DNA from: Homarus americanus | Lineage: Eukaryota; Arthropoda; Malacostraca; Decapoda; Nephropidae | Direction: 5' to 3' | Assembly (NCBI RefSeq): GCF_018991925.1 | Contig: NW_024725489.1 | Coordinates: 9,318,767-9,382,766, forward strand | DNA: 64,000 bases | Shown: positions 55,900 through 64,000 of the stretch, piece after piece | How positions within the stretch are numbered: the stretch's first letter is position 1 | Layout of the letters: the number at the start of each line of letters is the position of its first letter | Position numbers and translations under genes: made by a program | Notes under the pieces: model-generated | What the model was told of the DNA's origin: nothing | What the model saw: the letters and a program-made list of their open reading frames with translations, nothing else | The model's database searches: none

Positions 55900-56231
55900 T
55901 GCATGTATATTATGTATGCTGTATTATATATAATGTATGTATATTATGTATGTGCTCCATTTATATACATTATTTATTCAGCCTAGCTAGCAGCGTGTGG
56001 CAATGTAATTACCATGTCCCACACGCTTAATTAATGTGCCTGGCGACATATGGAAGCTGTTTATGTATCACTTACCATACGTCGCCTAGAGAGCAGTTGA
56101 CCCACGGACAGAGTAAGGAGCGCTACTTCCCTTGTGTACATATCTGTTATCCAGTAAATAGAACCTACAAAAATTATACAGGTGTTTGTGTTCGCTCCTA
56201 TATATAGAACCTGATACCCAGAACACGAACA
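55900..56231 (+). repeat. 5' LTR of the gypsy element
   Basis: Starts TGCATGTATATTATG, ends ACACGAACA. Closely similar to 61302-61630, with differences mainly in the AT-rich start and short indels near the end. Followed by TGGTGCAGTGTG, a possible primer-binding site. Confidence 0.93.
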
Positions 56232-56784
56232 TGGTGCAGTGTGTACTTTTACTGGATAATTATACGAGTGAAGTGTAAACTTTGTGGGAAAGCCGGCTTA
56301 TGGACCCCTGCTCTGTGTCAACCACCGCTAATGGCCGTCTCCTCGAAGAATTTTTAGCAACTTTGAGCAGTGTCAGTGACAGTGATTTTCTGTGCAGTGT
56401 TTAGTGCATTGTGTGTTTCGTGCCATAAATGTGTGACCTTGTTCTAAAGGATTCCCAAGGTACACGGCATGTTCTGGGCATTTGTAAGGAGCAAAGTTTT
56501 TCGCATCCTTCTCTCGCCATGTCCAGGGGGTAACTGATGTGCGTGTCGTTTCCACCCCCCCTCACAGCTCGAGGAGACTGCTCCCACCCAGACGCGCGCA
56601 CACACACATACATGTACTAACACACTGACTGCGGCGATTGCCTTATATATATTTTATATATATAATCTACTTATCTGTGTATTTAATTAATTTTTTGTCT
56701 GAGATCTTGTTGATACGACGGGCTGACCGGTCAACACTGATTTAAGACACAGTACACAGATGAAGTAGTTATGTCTCCGTAGAG

Positions 56785-58053
56785 ATGGGTGACCAGGCTG
56801 ACCATGACGCTCCAGCTCCAACAACATTGCGCAGCCCTTCACCTCGATATTCAGCGTTGTCTCCAGAGATAATTGCTTTAATGAAGTTTATGAGAGATGA
56901 AAGGCACGAGGATGAAGCTAACAGACGTGTGGCAGATGAACGCAGAAGACAAGCAGAGGCAGAGAGAGACCACCAACGGAGATTGGAAGACAGTGCATGG
57001 TTTGAAGCTTTGATATCTCGCCTCACTGTTAACCAAGCCCCTGGCTCTAACACTGCCTCGGTACTGTCTGGTTCAGATACCTCATCAATGCTTCCTTCAC
57101 GCCCCCCAGCCCCACCTAAAGCGGCAGCTCAAACACTGCCCATCTTGAAGCCTGATGTGAATTTCCAGACTTTTCGTGAATGGCGGCGACGGTGGACTGA
57201 TTATTCTACAATGGTGGATCTCCAGAGTTTGTCACAGCCTAAACAACTTATTCAGCTGCGTATGTGCCTGTCCTTGGAAACTCAGCGTGTCTTAGAACAT
57301 ACGTTGCAGGTACCTCCGACCTCTTCGTTGTCTGTAGAGGAGGTACTGGATATTCTACAACGGTACATCAAAGGGCAGCGGAATGAAGCTCTGCGCAGGA
57401 GGGAATTGTTTAACTGCAGACAGATGGAGGGTGAGACTTTTGAAGCCTTTTATGTACGACTCAAGAGAGCCTCGGAAGAGGTAGATATATGCTTAGGTAA
57501 CCACCAGCAGTGCGAGGAGACCCAGTTGAAGCAGGTGATCCTGATGGGTGTTAAGGACGAGGAACTTGTCCAACGCCTCACCTCCCTCGACTCTTCCTCT
57601 TCTCTTAAGGATGTGTTGACGATATGTCGCTCCTATGAGGCTGCCAGGTGTGCCACCTCTGCCATCCGAGCTCCCCCTACAGTTGTACACGCTGTGTCCC
57701 GGTACAAGAAGGACAAAAAGTCTGCTCCTCCGCCTTCGCCCACCACGTCCACGCCCGGTTCATTTTTTAACAACTGTGGTAAGCAGCACGGAACACAGGT
57801 GTGTCCAGCTGCTGAGTCTACATGCAACAGTTGTGACCGTAAGGGCCACTGGTCACTCACAGTACGGTGCCCAGCTAAACGCGTCCAGTGCAATGTGTGC
57901 GGTCGTCTGGGCCACTATGACAAATGTTGCCCTACCAACAAACCCAAGGGACAGCGTCGTCGGAAGCTTCAGCGCCTTTCCACCAGTGAGGGCCGCCCAC
58001 AGTCTTCCAATCAGAAGCATGACGACCCCTGGACAACGCTCGAGCCATATTAG
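56785..58053 (+). CDS. Gypsy gag polyprotein
   Basis: 422 codons, uninterrupted. Residues about 36-72 are a charged, coiled-coil-like stretch (RRVADERRRQAEAERDHQRR). Residues about 120-270 are the capsid-type retrotransposon gag domain (FQTFREWRRRWTDYSTMVDL, RRELFNCRQMEGETFEAFYV). Two zinc knuckles follow, CNSCDRKGHWSLTVRC near 346 (CX2CX4HX5C) and CNVCGRLGHYDKCC near 369 (CX2CX4HX4C). The tail is basic (KGQRRRKLQ). It packages the element RNA in cytoplasmic particles. This is the only undamaged reading frame of the element. The pol protease lies in a different frame, so expression would require a frameshift. Confidence 0.9.
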   Translation: MGDQADHDAPAPTTLRSPSPRYSALSPEIIALMKFMRDERHEDEANRRVADERRRQAEAERDHQRRLEDSAWFEALISRLTVNQAPGSNTASVLSGSDTSSMLPSRPPAPPKAAAQTLPILKPDVNFQTFREWRRRWTDYSTMVDLQSLSQPKQLIQLRMCLSLETQRVLEHTLQVPPTSSLSVEEVLDILQRYIKGQRNEALRRRELFNCRQMEGETFEAFYVRLKRASEEVDICLGNHQQCEETQLKQVILMGVKDEELVQRLTSLDSSSSLKDVLTICRSYEAARCATSAIRAPPTVVHAVSRYKKDKKSAPPPSPTTSTPGSFFNNCGKQHGTQVCPAAESTCNSCDRKGHWSLTVRCPAKRVQCNVCGRLGHYDKCCPTNKPKGQRRRKLQRLSTSEGRPQSSNQKHDDPWTTLEPY

Positions 58054-58084
58054 GAATGTGTGCTCTCCCCCGTGTCCCAGGACC

Positions 58085-58501
58085 AAAGTCCCCCAGTACA
58101 TCAGTGTCATCGTGACCTAAGGCAGTGTGTCATCCCGTCTTCAGATGTTGCCCGACACCGGCGCTGATGCTACAGTCATCGGTCCCCAGCATTTGCAATG
58201 CTTGGGGCTCTCTCCAAGTGATCTAGGACCGCCCCCCAAGGATCTCCGCTTCACGGCAGATGGTTCACAGATGGCCCCAGCCCTAGGTTCACTCCAAGCA
58301 CAAGTCACCTTTGGCAACAGGTCGTGTCAAGCCTGGATTGATGTGCATAACGGTGTCCCGACTCCTTTGCTGTCCTACAGACATTGTCAAGAGTTGGCCA
58401 TCATCTCCCAGGACTTCCCCAAACCTATTCTCGAGGTAAAACACGCCAACAGGGTGCAAGAAGGGACACCTCTCCTTCGGATGCTCGGAAGTAGTTCCTG
58501 A
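58085..58501 (+). pseudogene. Gypsy protease segment
   Basis: Text around PQYISVIVT, an in-frame stop at 58118-58120, then the aspartic protease active site LPDTGADATVIG at about 58144 and a flap/C-terminal part (QAWIDVHNGVPTPLLSYRHC). The frame ends at 58499-58501, while the reverse transcriptase starts in another frame just before this (FLKEFSDVL at 58495). At least two lesions separate it from a working pol. Confidence 0.82.
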
Positions 58502-61289
58502 AGGAATTCAGCGACGTTCTGGTTACCAAGTCCGCTCTGGAATCCAAGCCTCTCAAGAAGATGGTAGGTCCTCCCATGAGGATCCACTTAAGGGACGACG
58601 CGAAGCCCTTCGCTATTTACACCCCTCGACTGGTCCCCCTGGCCTTCCACGAGGCGGTCAAAAACGAGCTGGACTCCATGGTCGCCCAAGAAATTATTGC
58701 ACCAGCCGGCGATGGCCCGTCTCCATGGTCGCCCAAGAAATTATTGCACCAGCCGGCGATGACCCGTCTCCATGGTGTCACCCTATGGTAGTCGTCGCAA
58801 AACCCAAAGGTGGTGTTCGGATCACCACTGACCTCTCCAAGCTCAACAGCCAGGTGTCTCGTCCTGCGCACCCTTCTCCCACGCCCTTTGCAGCTATACG
58901 CAGTGTGAACCCGAAGGCGCGCTTCTTCACGACGATGGACGCCCTGTGTGGATACTGGCAGATAGAGCTTGCCGAAGAAGACCGACCACTTACAACTTTC
59001 ATCACCCCGCATGGACGTTACAGTTATTGCCGTGGCCCCGTGGGATTCGCCGCTACAGGAGACGCTTTCTGTCTTCGAGGTGATATGGCTCTACAAGGTT
59101 TGGCAAACTGCGTGAAAGTGGTCGACGACATACTCGTGTACGATGAGGATTACATGGATCACCTCTGCCGTATCTATGACGTACTCAACAGGTGCCGGAA
59201 GCACGGCATCACCCTAAATGCCGACAAGTTTGTTCTGGCCAGCTCTTCAGGGGACTTTTGTGGGTACACCCTTTCAGTGAATGGTATCGCAGCTGACACG
59301 GAAAAGGTCCGCGCCATCACGGATTTTCCCACCCCTGCTAACCTCACCGACTTGAGGTCCTTCATCGGTCTCGTCAACCAGTTAGCAGAGTTTTCTTCAG
59401 ACATCTCCGCAGCTGCCCAACCACTTCGCCCCCTGATGAGCCCCAAGAGGACATTCCTGTGGACCCCCGACCACGACAAGGCCTTCCAGCAAGTGAAACA
59501 GGCCCTGTCTAGTCCACCTGTCCTCGCCACGTTTAACCCAGCCTTGCCGACAGTTCTGCAGACAGATGCCTCACGCTTGTACAGCGTGGGATACGCCCTA
59601 CTGCAAGATCATGGTGGAGGGCAGTTCCGGCTCGTCCAGTGTGGCTCGCGTTTCCTCTCTGACACCGAGACGCGCTACGCCACTATTGAGTTGGAGCTGT
59701 TGGCTGTGGTTTGGGCGATGTCCAAGTGCAGGTTTTACCTTATAGGCCTGCAACACTTTCACCTAGTGACCGACCATCGCCCGCTTGTCCCGATCCTCAA
59801 CCACTACACGCTGGACGCCGTTGAGAACCCTCGCCTCCAGCGTCTTAAAGAGAAGCTCTCGGCGTACATCTTCACAGCAGTGTGGCGTTCTGGTAAGGAG
59901 CTCTGCATCCCTGATGACTTATCCCGCCCTCCTGTCAGCCGCCCTACTCCAGAAGACCATGTGCTCGACGCCGACCTCGCTCTTTCCGTCAGGACTGTGG
60001 TCGCTCTTCACGCCGTCCAATCCCTTCGTTCGGACCTGTCACCAGATGACGACAAGGCAATGGAGGACCTTCGAACAGCGGCCCGAGATGACCCTTCCTA
60101 CGTTCGACTCGTCGAGTGTGTGAGGAATGGATTTCCGAGCAACCGCTACGATCTTCACAAAACCCTGCTCCCGCATTGGAAACTCCGCGAAGAACTCTAC
60201 TGCGACGGAGACCTTATTCTGTACGGAGCACGTGTAATTGTCCCTGCTGCATCACGTCCCCACGTCTTGGCTCGCCTTCACGACAGTCACCGTGGAGCTG
60301 AGGCCACCAAACGACGTGCACGACAGACTGTGTTCTGGCCCGGCATCGACTCCGACATCTCCAATGTTGTCCGTGCGTGTGAGCCCTGCCAAGTATTACA
60401 ACCCAGCCAGCAGCAGGAACCCTTCATGAGTGACGACAACCCCACCCGCCCCTTTGAGTCCGTGTCGGCCGACTTTTTCTCTGTGTCAAGAAAGTCCTTC
60501 CTTGTTATCGTCGACCGTCTCTCTGGTTGGCTGGTTGTCATCAAGTGCGGTAATGACACGACGTCTGCCGCAACCATCAGCAAGTTCCGCCACTACTTTC
60601 ATGACGTGGGCGTTCCTGTGCGCCTGCGAACCGACGGAGGGCCTCAGTTCACAAGCCGGGACTTTGCTGTGTTCCTTGACCGATGGGGAGTCCGGCATGT
60701 GTTGTCATCGCCCCATTACCCGCAGTCCAACGGCTACGCTGAGGCTGCTGTCAAATCCTTGAAGCACCTCATCCTTAAGGTGGCCCCTTCTGGGAATATC
60801 GACTGCGAGGCCTTCGACCGGGGTCTTCTTGAACTCCGCAACACACCTAACTACACCGGACGCTCCCCTGCCCAGGTTTTGTATCCCTGCTCACCCTCAA
60901 TCCTTCTCCAAGGAGTGGCAGGCCAAGACAGAGGATTGTGATCGCCGAGCCGCAGAACGTGTTCAGGATGTCGTCGCCCGCTACAACGACCACGCCCGTT
61001 CTCTCCCCAGGTTGAGTGTCGGCACCCAAGTGTTCAGGACCCGACCTCCCTACGTTGGGACAAAGTAGGCGAAGTCATGGGTCTCGGTAGGTCACGGGAC
61101 TACCAGGTGCGATTACCCAGTGGTCGTGTGTGGTGCAGGAACCGCCGTTTTCTCGGCCCCGTAACAACGCCTTCTGCTGACCCCGCCACCAGTGTTGAGT
61201 CCCATACCCTTCGAAGTGATCAAGTCCCTCCACGCTCAGAACGGATCCAAAAGAAAATGTCCGCTCAAGGCTTTGCTATGAGCGTATAG
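58495..61289 (+). pseudogene. Gypsy reverse transcriptase, RNase H and integrase, frameshifted
   Basis: The reverse transcriptase begins EFSDVL in one frame (to about 58722). A 47-bp tandem duplication shifts to the long frame 58725-60941 (738 codons). In that frame: reverse transcriptase motif A FFTTMDALCGYWQI (D72), motif C VVDDILVYD (D134, D135; Val where an aromatic residue is usual), RNase H TVLQTDASRLYSVGYALL with ELELLAVVWA and TDHRPL, then integrase with a zinc-binding HxxxH/CxxC part (HDSHRGAEATKRR, CEPCQ) and the catalytic triad (VSADFFS, LRTDGGPQFTS, HYPQSNGYAEAAVK). Near 60930 the frame breaks; the integrase C-terminus continues in other frames to 61289 (RDYQVRLPSGRVWCRNRRFL). It would have copied and integrated the element. 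Confidence 0.9.
58676..58769 (+). repeat. 47-bp tandem duplication in the reverse transcriptase
   Basis: Two adjacent copies starting CCATGGTCGCCCAAGAAATT at 58676 and 58723, differing at one base (GATGGCCC/GATGACCC). Since 47 is not a multiple of three, the pol frame changes exactly here. Confidence 0.95.
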
Positions 61290-61301
61290 GGGGGAGGGAG
61301 G

Positions 61302-61630
61302 TGTATGTATATTATGTATGCTGTATTATATATTATGTATGTATATTATGTATGTGCTCCATTTATATACATTATATATTCAGCCTAGCTAGCAGTGTGT
61401 GGCAATGTAATTACCATGTCCCACATGCTTAATTAATGTGCCTGGCGACATATGGAAGCTGTTTATGTATCACTTACCATACGTCGCCTAGAGAGCAGTT
61501 GACCTCCGGACAGAGTAAGGAGCGCTACTTCCCTTGCGTACATATCTCTTATCCAGTAAATAGAACCTACAAACTATACATGTGTTGTGGTCGCTTCTGT
61601 ATATAGAACCTAATACCCAGAACACGAACA
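61302..61630 (+). repeat. 3' LTR of the gypsy element
   Basis: Starts TGTATGTATATTATG directly after the purine tract and ends ACACGAACA, then TCTAC of the target duplication. Confidence 0.93.
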
Positions 61631-62565
61631 TCTACTGCAAAGGTTGAGTTTGAACTTAAGCCGGAAACACCGTTAGACGTTTCGGTAGAAATTAGTGTGC
61701 ACTTAATTGACAACTTAAACCGTCGTACTTTACGGTCGGGGAATCAATATTGTACCTCGCCTAGACATACACAGGTAGTTTCTAACCCTGTTCCGGGTGA
61801 CAGTGTGTCAGTTGATTCATCAGTAACACCCCCATTGACTGACCCTTCAGTTAGGAGTAAAAGTATTGGCTTGCTAACTTCTAACGCTAAAATGGCTTAC
61901 TCTAACACTCTACCCAATAATGCTACCACATCAACTAACCCTGATAATGTATTTCATATGGTGCCACGTAGCGACCACGTACGTAATTTTACAGGTTAGG
62001 ATGATTATCGAGTAGCGCATTTCATTCGTGCATGTGAAGACAATATGCGTACTGCCAAAATTACCAGTGATGAGGATAAAAAGTCATTTGTGCGTTCCCA
62101 CATTACGCAGGAATCATTTGCTGGAAATCACTTAAATGCGTATGACTTAACGGACTCTAGCTATGAAAAATTTAAGCGCACCCTCATTGGAATTTTTTGG
62201 GGCGGGTCCCAGTTGGGTCAATTGCAGTGGATCTTCAGGTGGCTGGATCATTGTACTCCAGTGGTTCACGCAGAAACACCTGTGGTGGCAGTTGATATTG
62301 CTGGGGAAGTGTGACGGGATATGGAAGCGACCTTCAGAAATTCGAATTGGTACGAACAGGATGGGAGAATGTCAGCGACAAATGTGGAAACGCTGATAAA
62401 ATTAATTAGTTTCCTATTAGTAGTTCGTCGTCCTATATACGGCCGGGCACAGGAAGTTCAGTTTGTACCACCTATTGAAATGGTAGATTACGCAAACAAA
62501 CTGTGTCCCACGGCTACGGGACCTTTGATGGCGCGTCCCTCCATAACTACGGCACCACCCCAGAT

Positions 62566-63139
62566 GGCACAAATGCACAACGTAAACACCTAGAGAAAGT
62601 GCAAAAGAGGGCATGCAAGATTATTCTCTCCCCTTCCTACTCCACATATCAAGAAGCGCTCAACACACTGACCCTTTCGACTCTCACTGACCATCACCAC
62701 GACCTCATCTGCAAATTTGGTAAGAAGGTGCTACACCATCCTTGAAACCGGCTCCTACTACCACCTGAGATCCCTAGCCCGAGAATTGCTGTTCGACATC
62801 ACAACCGCATCCAGCCCATACGTGCACGAACTGATCGCAATAAGAACAGCCCAGTCCCAACCATTGTAAAAATTATCAATAACTTGTAATAAACCAGTGT
62901 ATTCACTCCCAGTAAACACTACTCCTTGCACTGTCACTATGTTGAAATGAACTGTAGTTTGAGCTTTTCCCCATCTAGTTATTATATATCTTATTTGTAT
63001 CACTTATGTAACTTGTATATTATATGTAATTCGAAACCCATTCCCCAAATATGTAACTGTATATTTTCAGCCTTCTGGCTGCTAAGCTCTTTCAATAAAC
63101 CGTTAATTATTATTATTATTATTTATTATTATTAAATGA
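62566..63139 (+). mobile_element. 5'-truncated non-LTR fragment with 13-bp target duplication
   Basis: Flanked by CACCACCCCAGAT at 62553-62565 and 63140-63152. Encodes a reverse transcriptase C-terminus (HLEKVQKRACKIILSPSYST, then after a stop HHNRIQPIRARTDRNKNSPV), a 3' UTR with TTTTCAGCCTTCTGGCTGCT, and an (ATT)n tail. Same family as 39786-40470. It splits the host gag just before its zinc knuckle. Confidence 0.93.
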
Positions 63140-63551
63140 CACCACCCCAGATACCTGAAATGACACCATTGGCTCCAATTGCACCTCCACACCGGACATT
63201 CAAGCAATGTCGTTCTATAAGATGTACTCATTGTAATAAACGAGGCCATTTGATTGACGATTGTTTCCAGCTCCATTGTAATGGTGTTAAAATACAAGAT
63301 ACCACAGGTGCCAAGCAGACGTCAAGGTCATATACGGAGGCAGTTAAAGCAACGCCTCCACCTACCCAGAAATCACGCATGTGGTGTGCTCTCCATAAGT
63401 CCACAACTCACAAAACACAGGAGTGTGCCTTAGTGACGAAGGTCAGGAATTTAGACTTTGGTGTACCCCAGGTGGTGCAGAAGCGTAAACAGAATCGTTC
63501 CCAAGACAAGAAGTCGGGAGGAGACCACCACCCGTCACAACAAGAAGCAGA

Positions 63552-64000
63552 ATGTTTCCTGCTTGTCCCCACAACACTTCTATAGCAGCCTCGTTAGTAG
63601 CGGCGCTAAGCAAAGTGGAAGTGTTGTCAGTGCCGGTAAGAGTGGATAGTACAAGATTGGCTCTTGATATTGATACGGGTGCTTGCGCGAATGTTTTGGC
63701 CTTGACATCCTATCAAAAGTTACAACGTAAATTCCCTCACCGTGATTTCAAATGGAGACCTACTGACGCTGATCTCGAAGGAGTATTTGGCGCGCAGTTG
63801 AGCATTAACGGAATGGCGACGTTACCACTCCGATTCTCAAGACGTGGTGCTCCCTTCTACGTGGACTTTTATGTGGTTCAGCAGTTTAATTTGCCAGCTG
63901 ACGGGTTACTTGGTCTCCCAACCCTTAGAACGAACATGATAGATGTTCATCCAGGTAATAATACTATTGCGTTTAAAAGTGTTTCCTACAGCGCTATGCG
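63552..64000 (+). CDS. Protease (start of pol) of the host LTR retrotransposon, cut by window edge
   Basis: Open to the right edge from ATG 63552 without a stop (149 codons seen), in the -1 frame relative to the upstream gag, which it overlaps by 34 bp. The active-site motif LALDIDTGACANVLAL is at about 63660-63707 (catalytic Asp codon 63672). It is followed by GVFGAQLSINGMATLPLRFS and FNLPADGLLGLPTLRTNMID, the second being the usual GLLG(L/M)P-type C-terminal motif of retrotransposon proteases. Would mature the gag-pol product. The rest of pol lies outside the window. Confidence 0.8.
   Translation, partial: MFPACPHNTSIAASLVAALSKVEVLSVPVRVDSTRLALDIDTGACANVLALTSYQKLQRKFPHRDFKWRPTDADLEGVFGAQLSINGMATLPLRFSRRGAPFYVDFYVVQQFNLPADGLLGLPTLRTNMIDVHPGNNTIAFKSVSYSAM

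Larger units (their letters stand above)
55900..61630 (+). mobile_element. Complete Ty3/gypsy LTR retrotransposon, coding region frameshifted
   Basis: A 5731-bp element bounded by 332- and 329-bp LTRs that begin TG and end CA, with 5-bp target duplications TCTAC (55895-55899, 61631-61635). Order gag, protease, reverse transcriptase, RNase H, integrase marks Ty3/gypsy. A polypurine tract GGGGGGAGGGAGG precedes the 3' LTR. Several frame breaks in pol mean it is not autonomous now. It sits inside the gag of another LTR element. Confidence 0.95.
55817..63585 (+). pseudogene. gag of an LTR retrotransposon, split by two insertions
   Basis: Starts ATG at 55817 (MSQSEDLTHLAQVFADNLEL). It is cut at 55899, resumes in phase at 61636 after a gypsy element, and reads on through LKPETPLDVSVEISVHLIDN, DDYRVAHFIRACEDNMRTAK and KSFVRSHITQESFAGNHLNA (capsid-like) to about 62565, with in-frame stops at 61997 and 62312. 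It is cut again by 62566-63139, then resumes with a CCHC zinc knuckle CTHCNKRGHLIDDC (about 63223-63264) and ends at 63583-63585. Gag would form the particle and bind RNA; this copy cannot encode it because of stops and insertions. The protease frame follows with a -1 shift. Confidence 0.78.

Overview
The window reads as nuclear DNA of an arthropod, most likely a decapod crustacean. The reasons are split genes with GT/AG introns, very dense Tigger/pogo-type DNA transposons, CR1-, RTE- and Jockey-like non-LTR fragments, LTR retrotransposons nested in each other, tRNA-derived SINEs, (AAT)n runs and many minisatellites. No bacterial, viral-genome, rRNA or functional tRNA gene was seen. The species assignment is inference from repeat style only.

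Layout. (1) About 133-19517, minus strand: a host gene with six coding exons that splice in a consistent frame. It begins with a mitochondrial-type presequence and resembles the FAST kinase domain (FASTKD) family of mitochondrial RNA-binding proteins; its 3' part lies beyond the left edge. Its 12.3-kb intron holds a G-rich minisatellite of about 4.3 kb (4350-8690, with a 100-N assembly gap), other tandem arrays, inverted-repeat elements and a decayed multicopy protein gene. (2) 19651-34609: a transposon graveyard. It contains an apparently intact Tigger element (22652-25376, 643-codon transposase), an unclassified 4.1-kb element with ~165-bp terminal repeats, a Tigger deletion derivative carrying a second nested Tigger, three copies of one ~830-bp MITE family and a fold-back element with a SINE in it. 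(3) 35930-40690: truncated non-LTR retrotransposons and a 40-bp minisatellite. (4) 41773-43390, plus strand: a small TATA-driven host gene for a secreted His/Gly/Tyr-rich tandem-repeat protein. (5) 43495-51652: a 34-bp satellite, a hAT MITE with an exact 8-bp target duplication, CR1- and Jockey-like elements and a decayed gag. (6) 55817-64000: an LTR retrotransposon whose gag is split by a complete but frameshifted Ty3/gypsy element (55900-61630) and again by a non-LTR fragment with a 13-bp target duplication; its protease frame runs off the right edge.

Only two loci look like host genes (the FASTKD-like gene and the secreted repeat protein). The rest is mobile or tandem DNA. The most interesting signals are the Tigger family group with shared subterminal motifs, the abundance of TACTGTA/TACAGTA heptamers that look like transposon excision footprints, TGACGTCA sites recurring in the leaders of unrelated elements, the variant-block minisatellite, and the secreted repeat protein whose C-terminus depends on splice-donor choice. 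I saw no convincing new multi-gene system.
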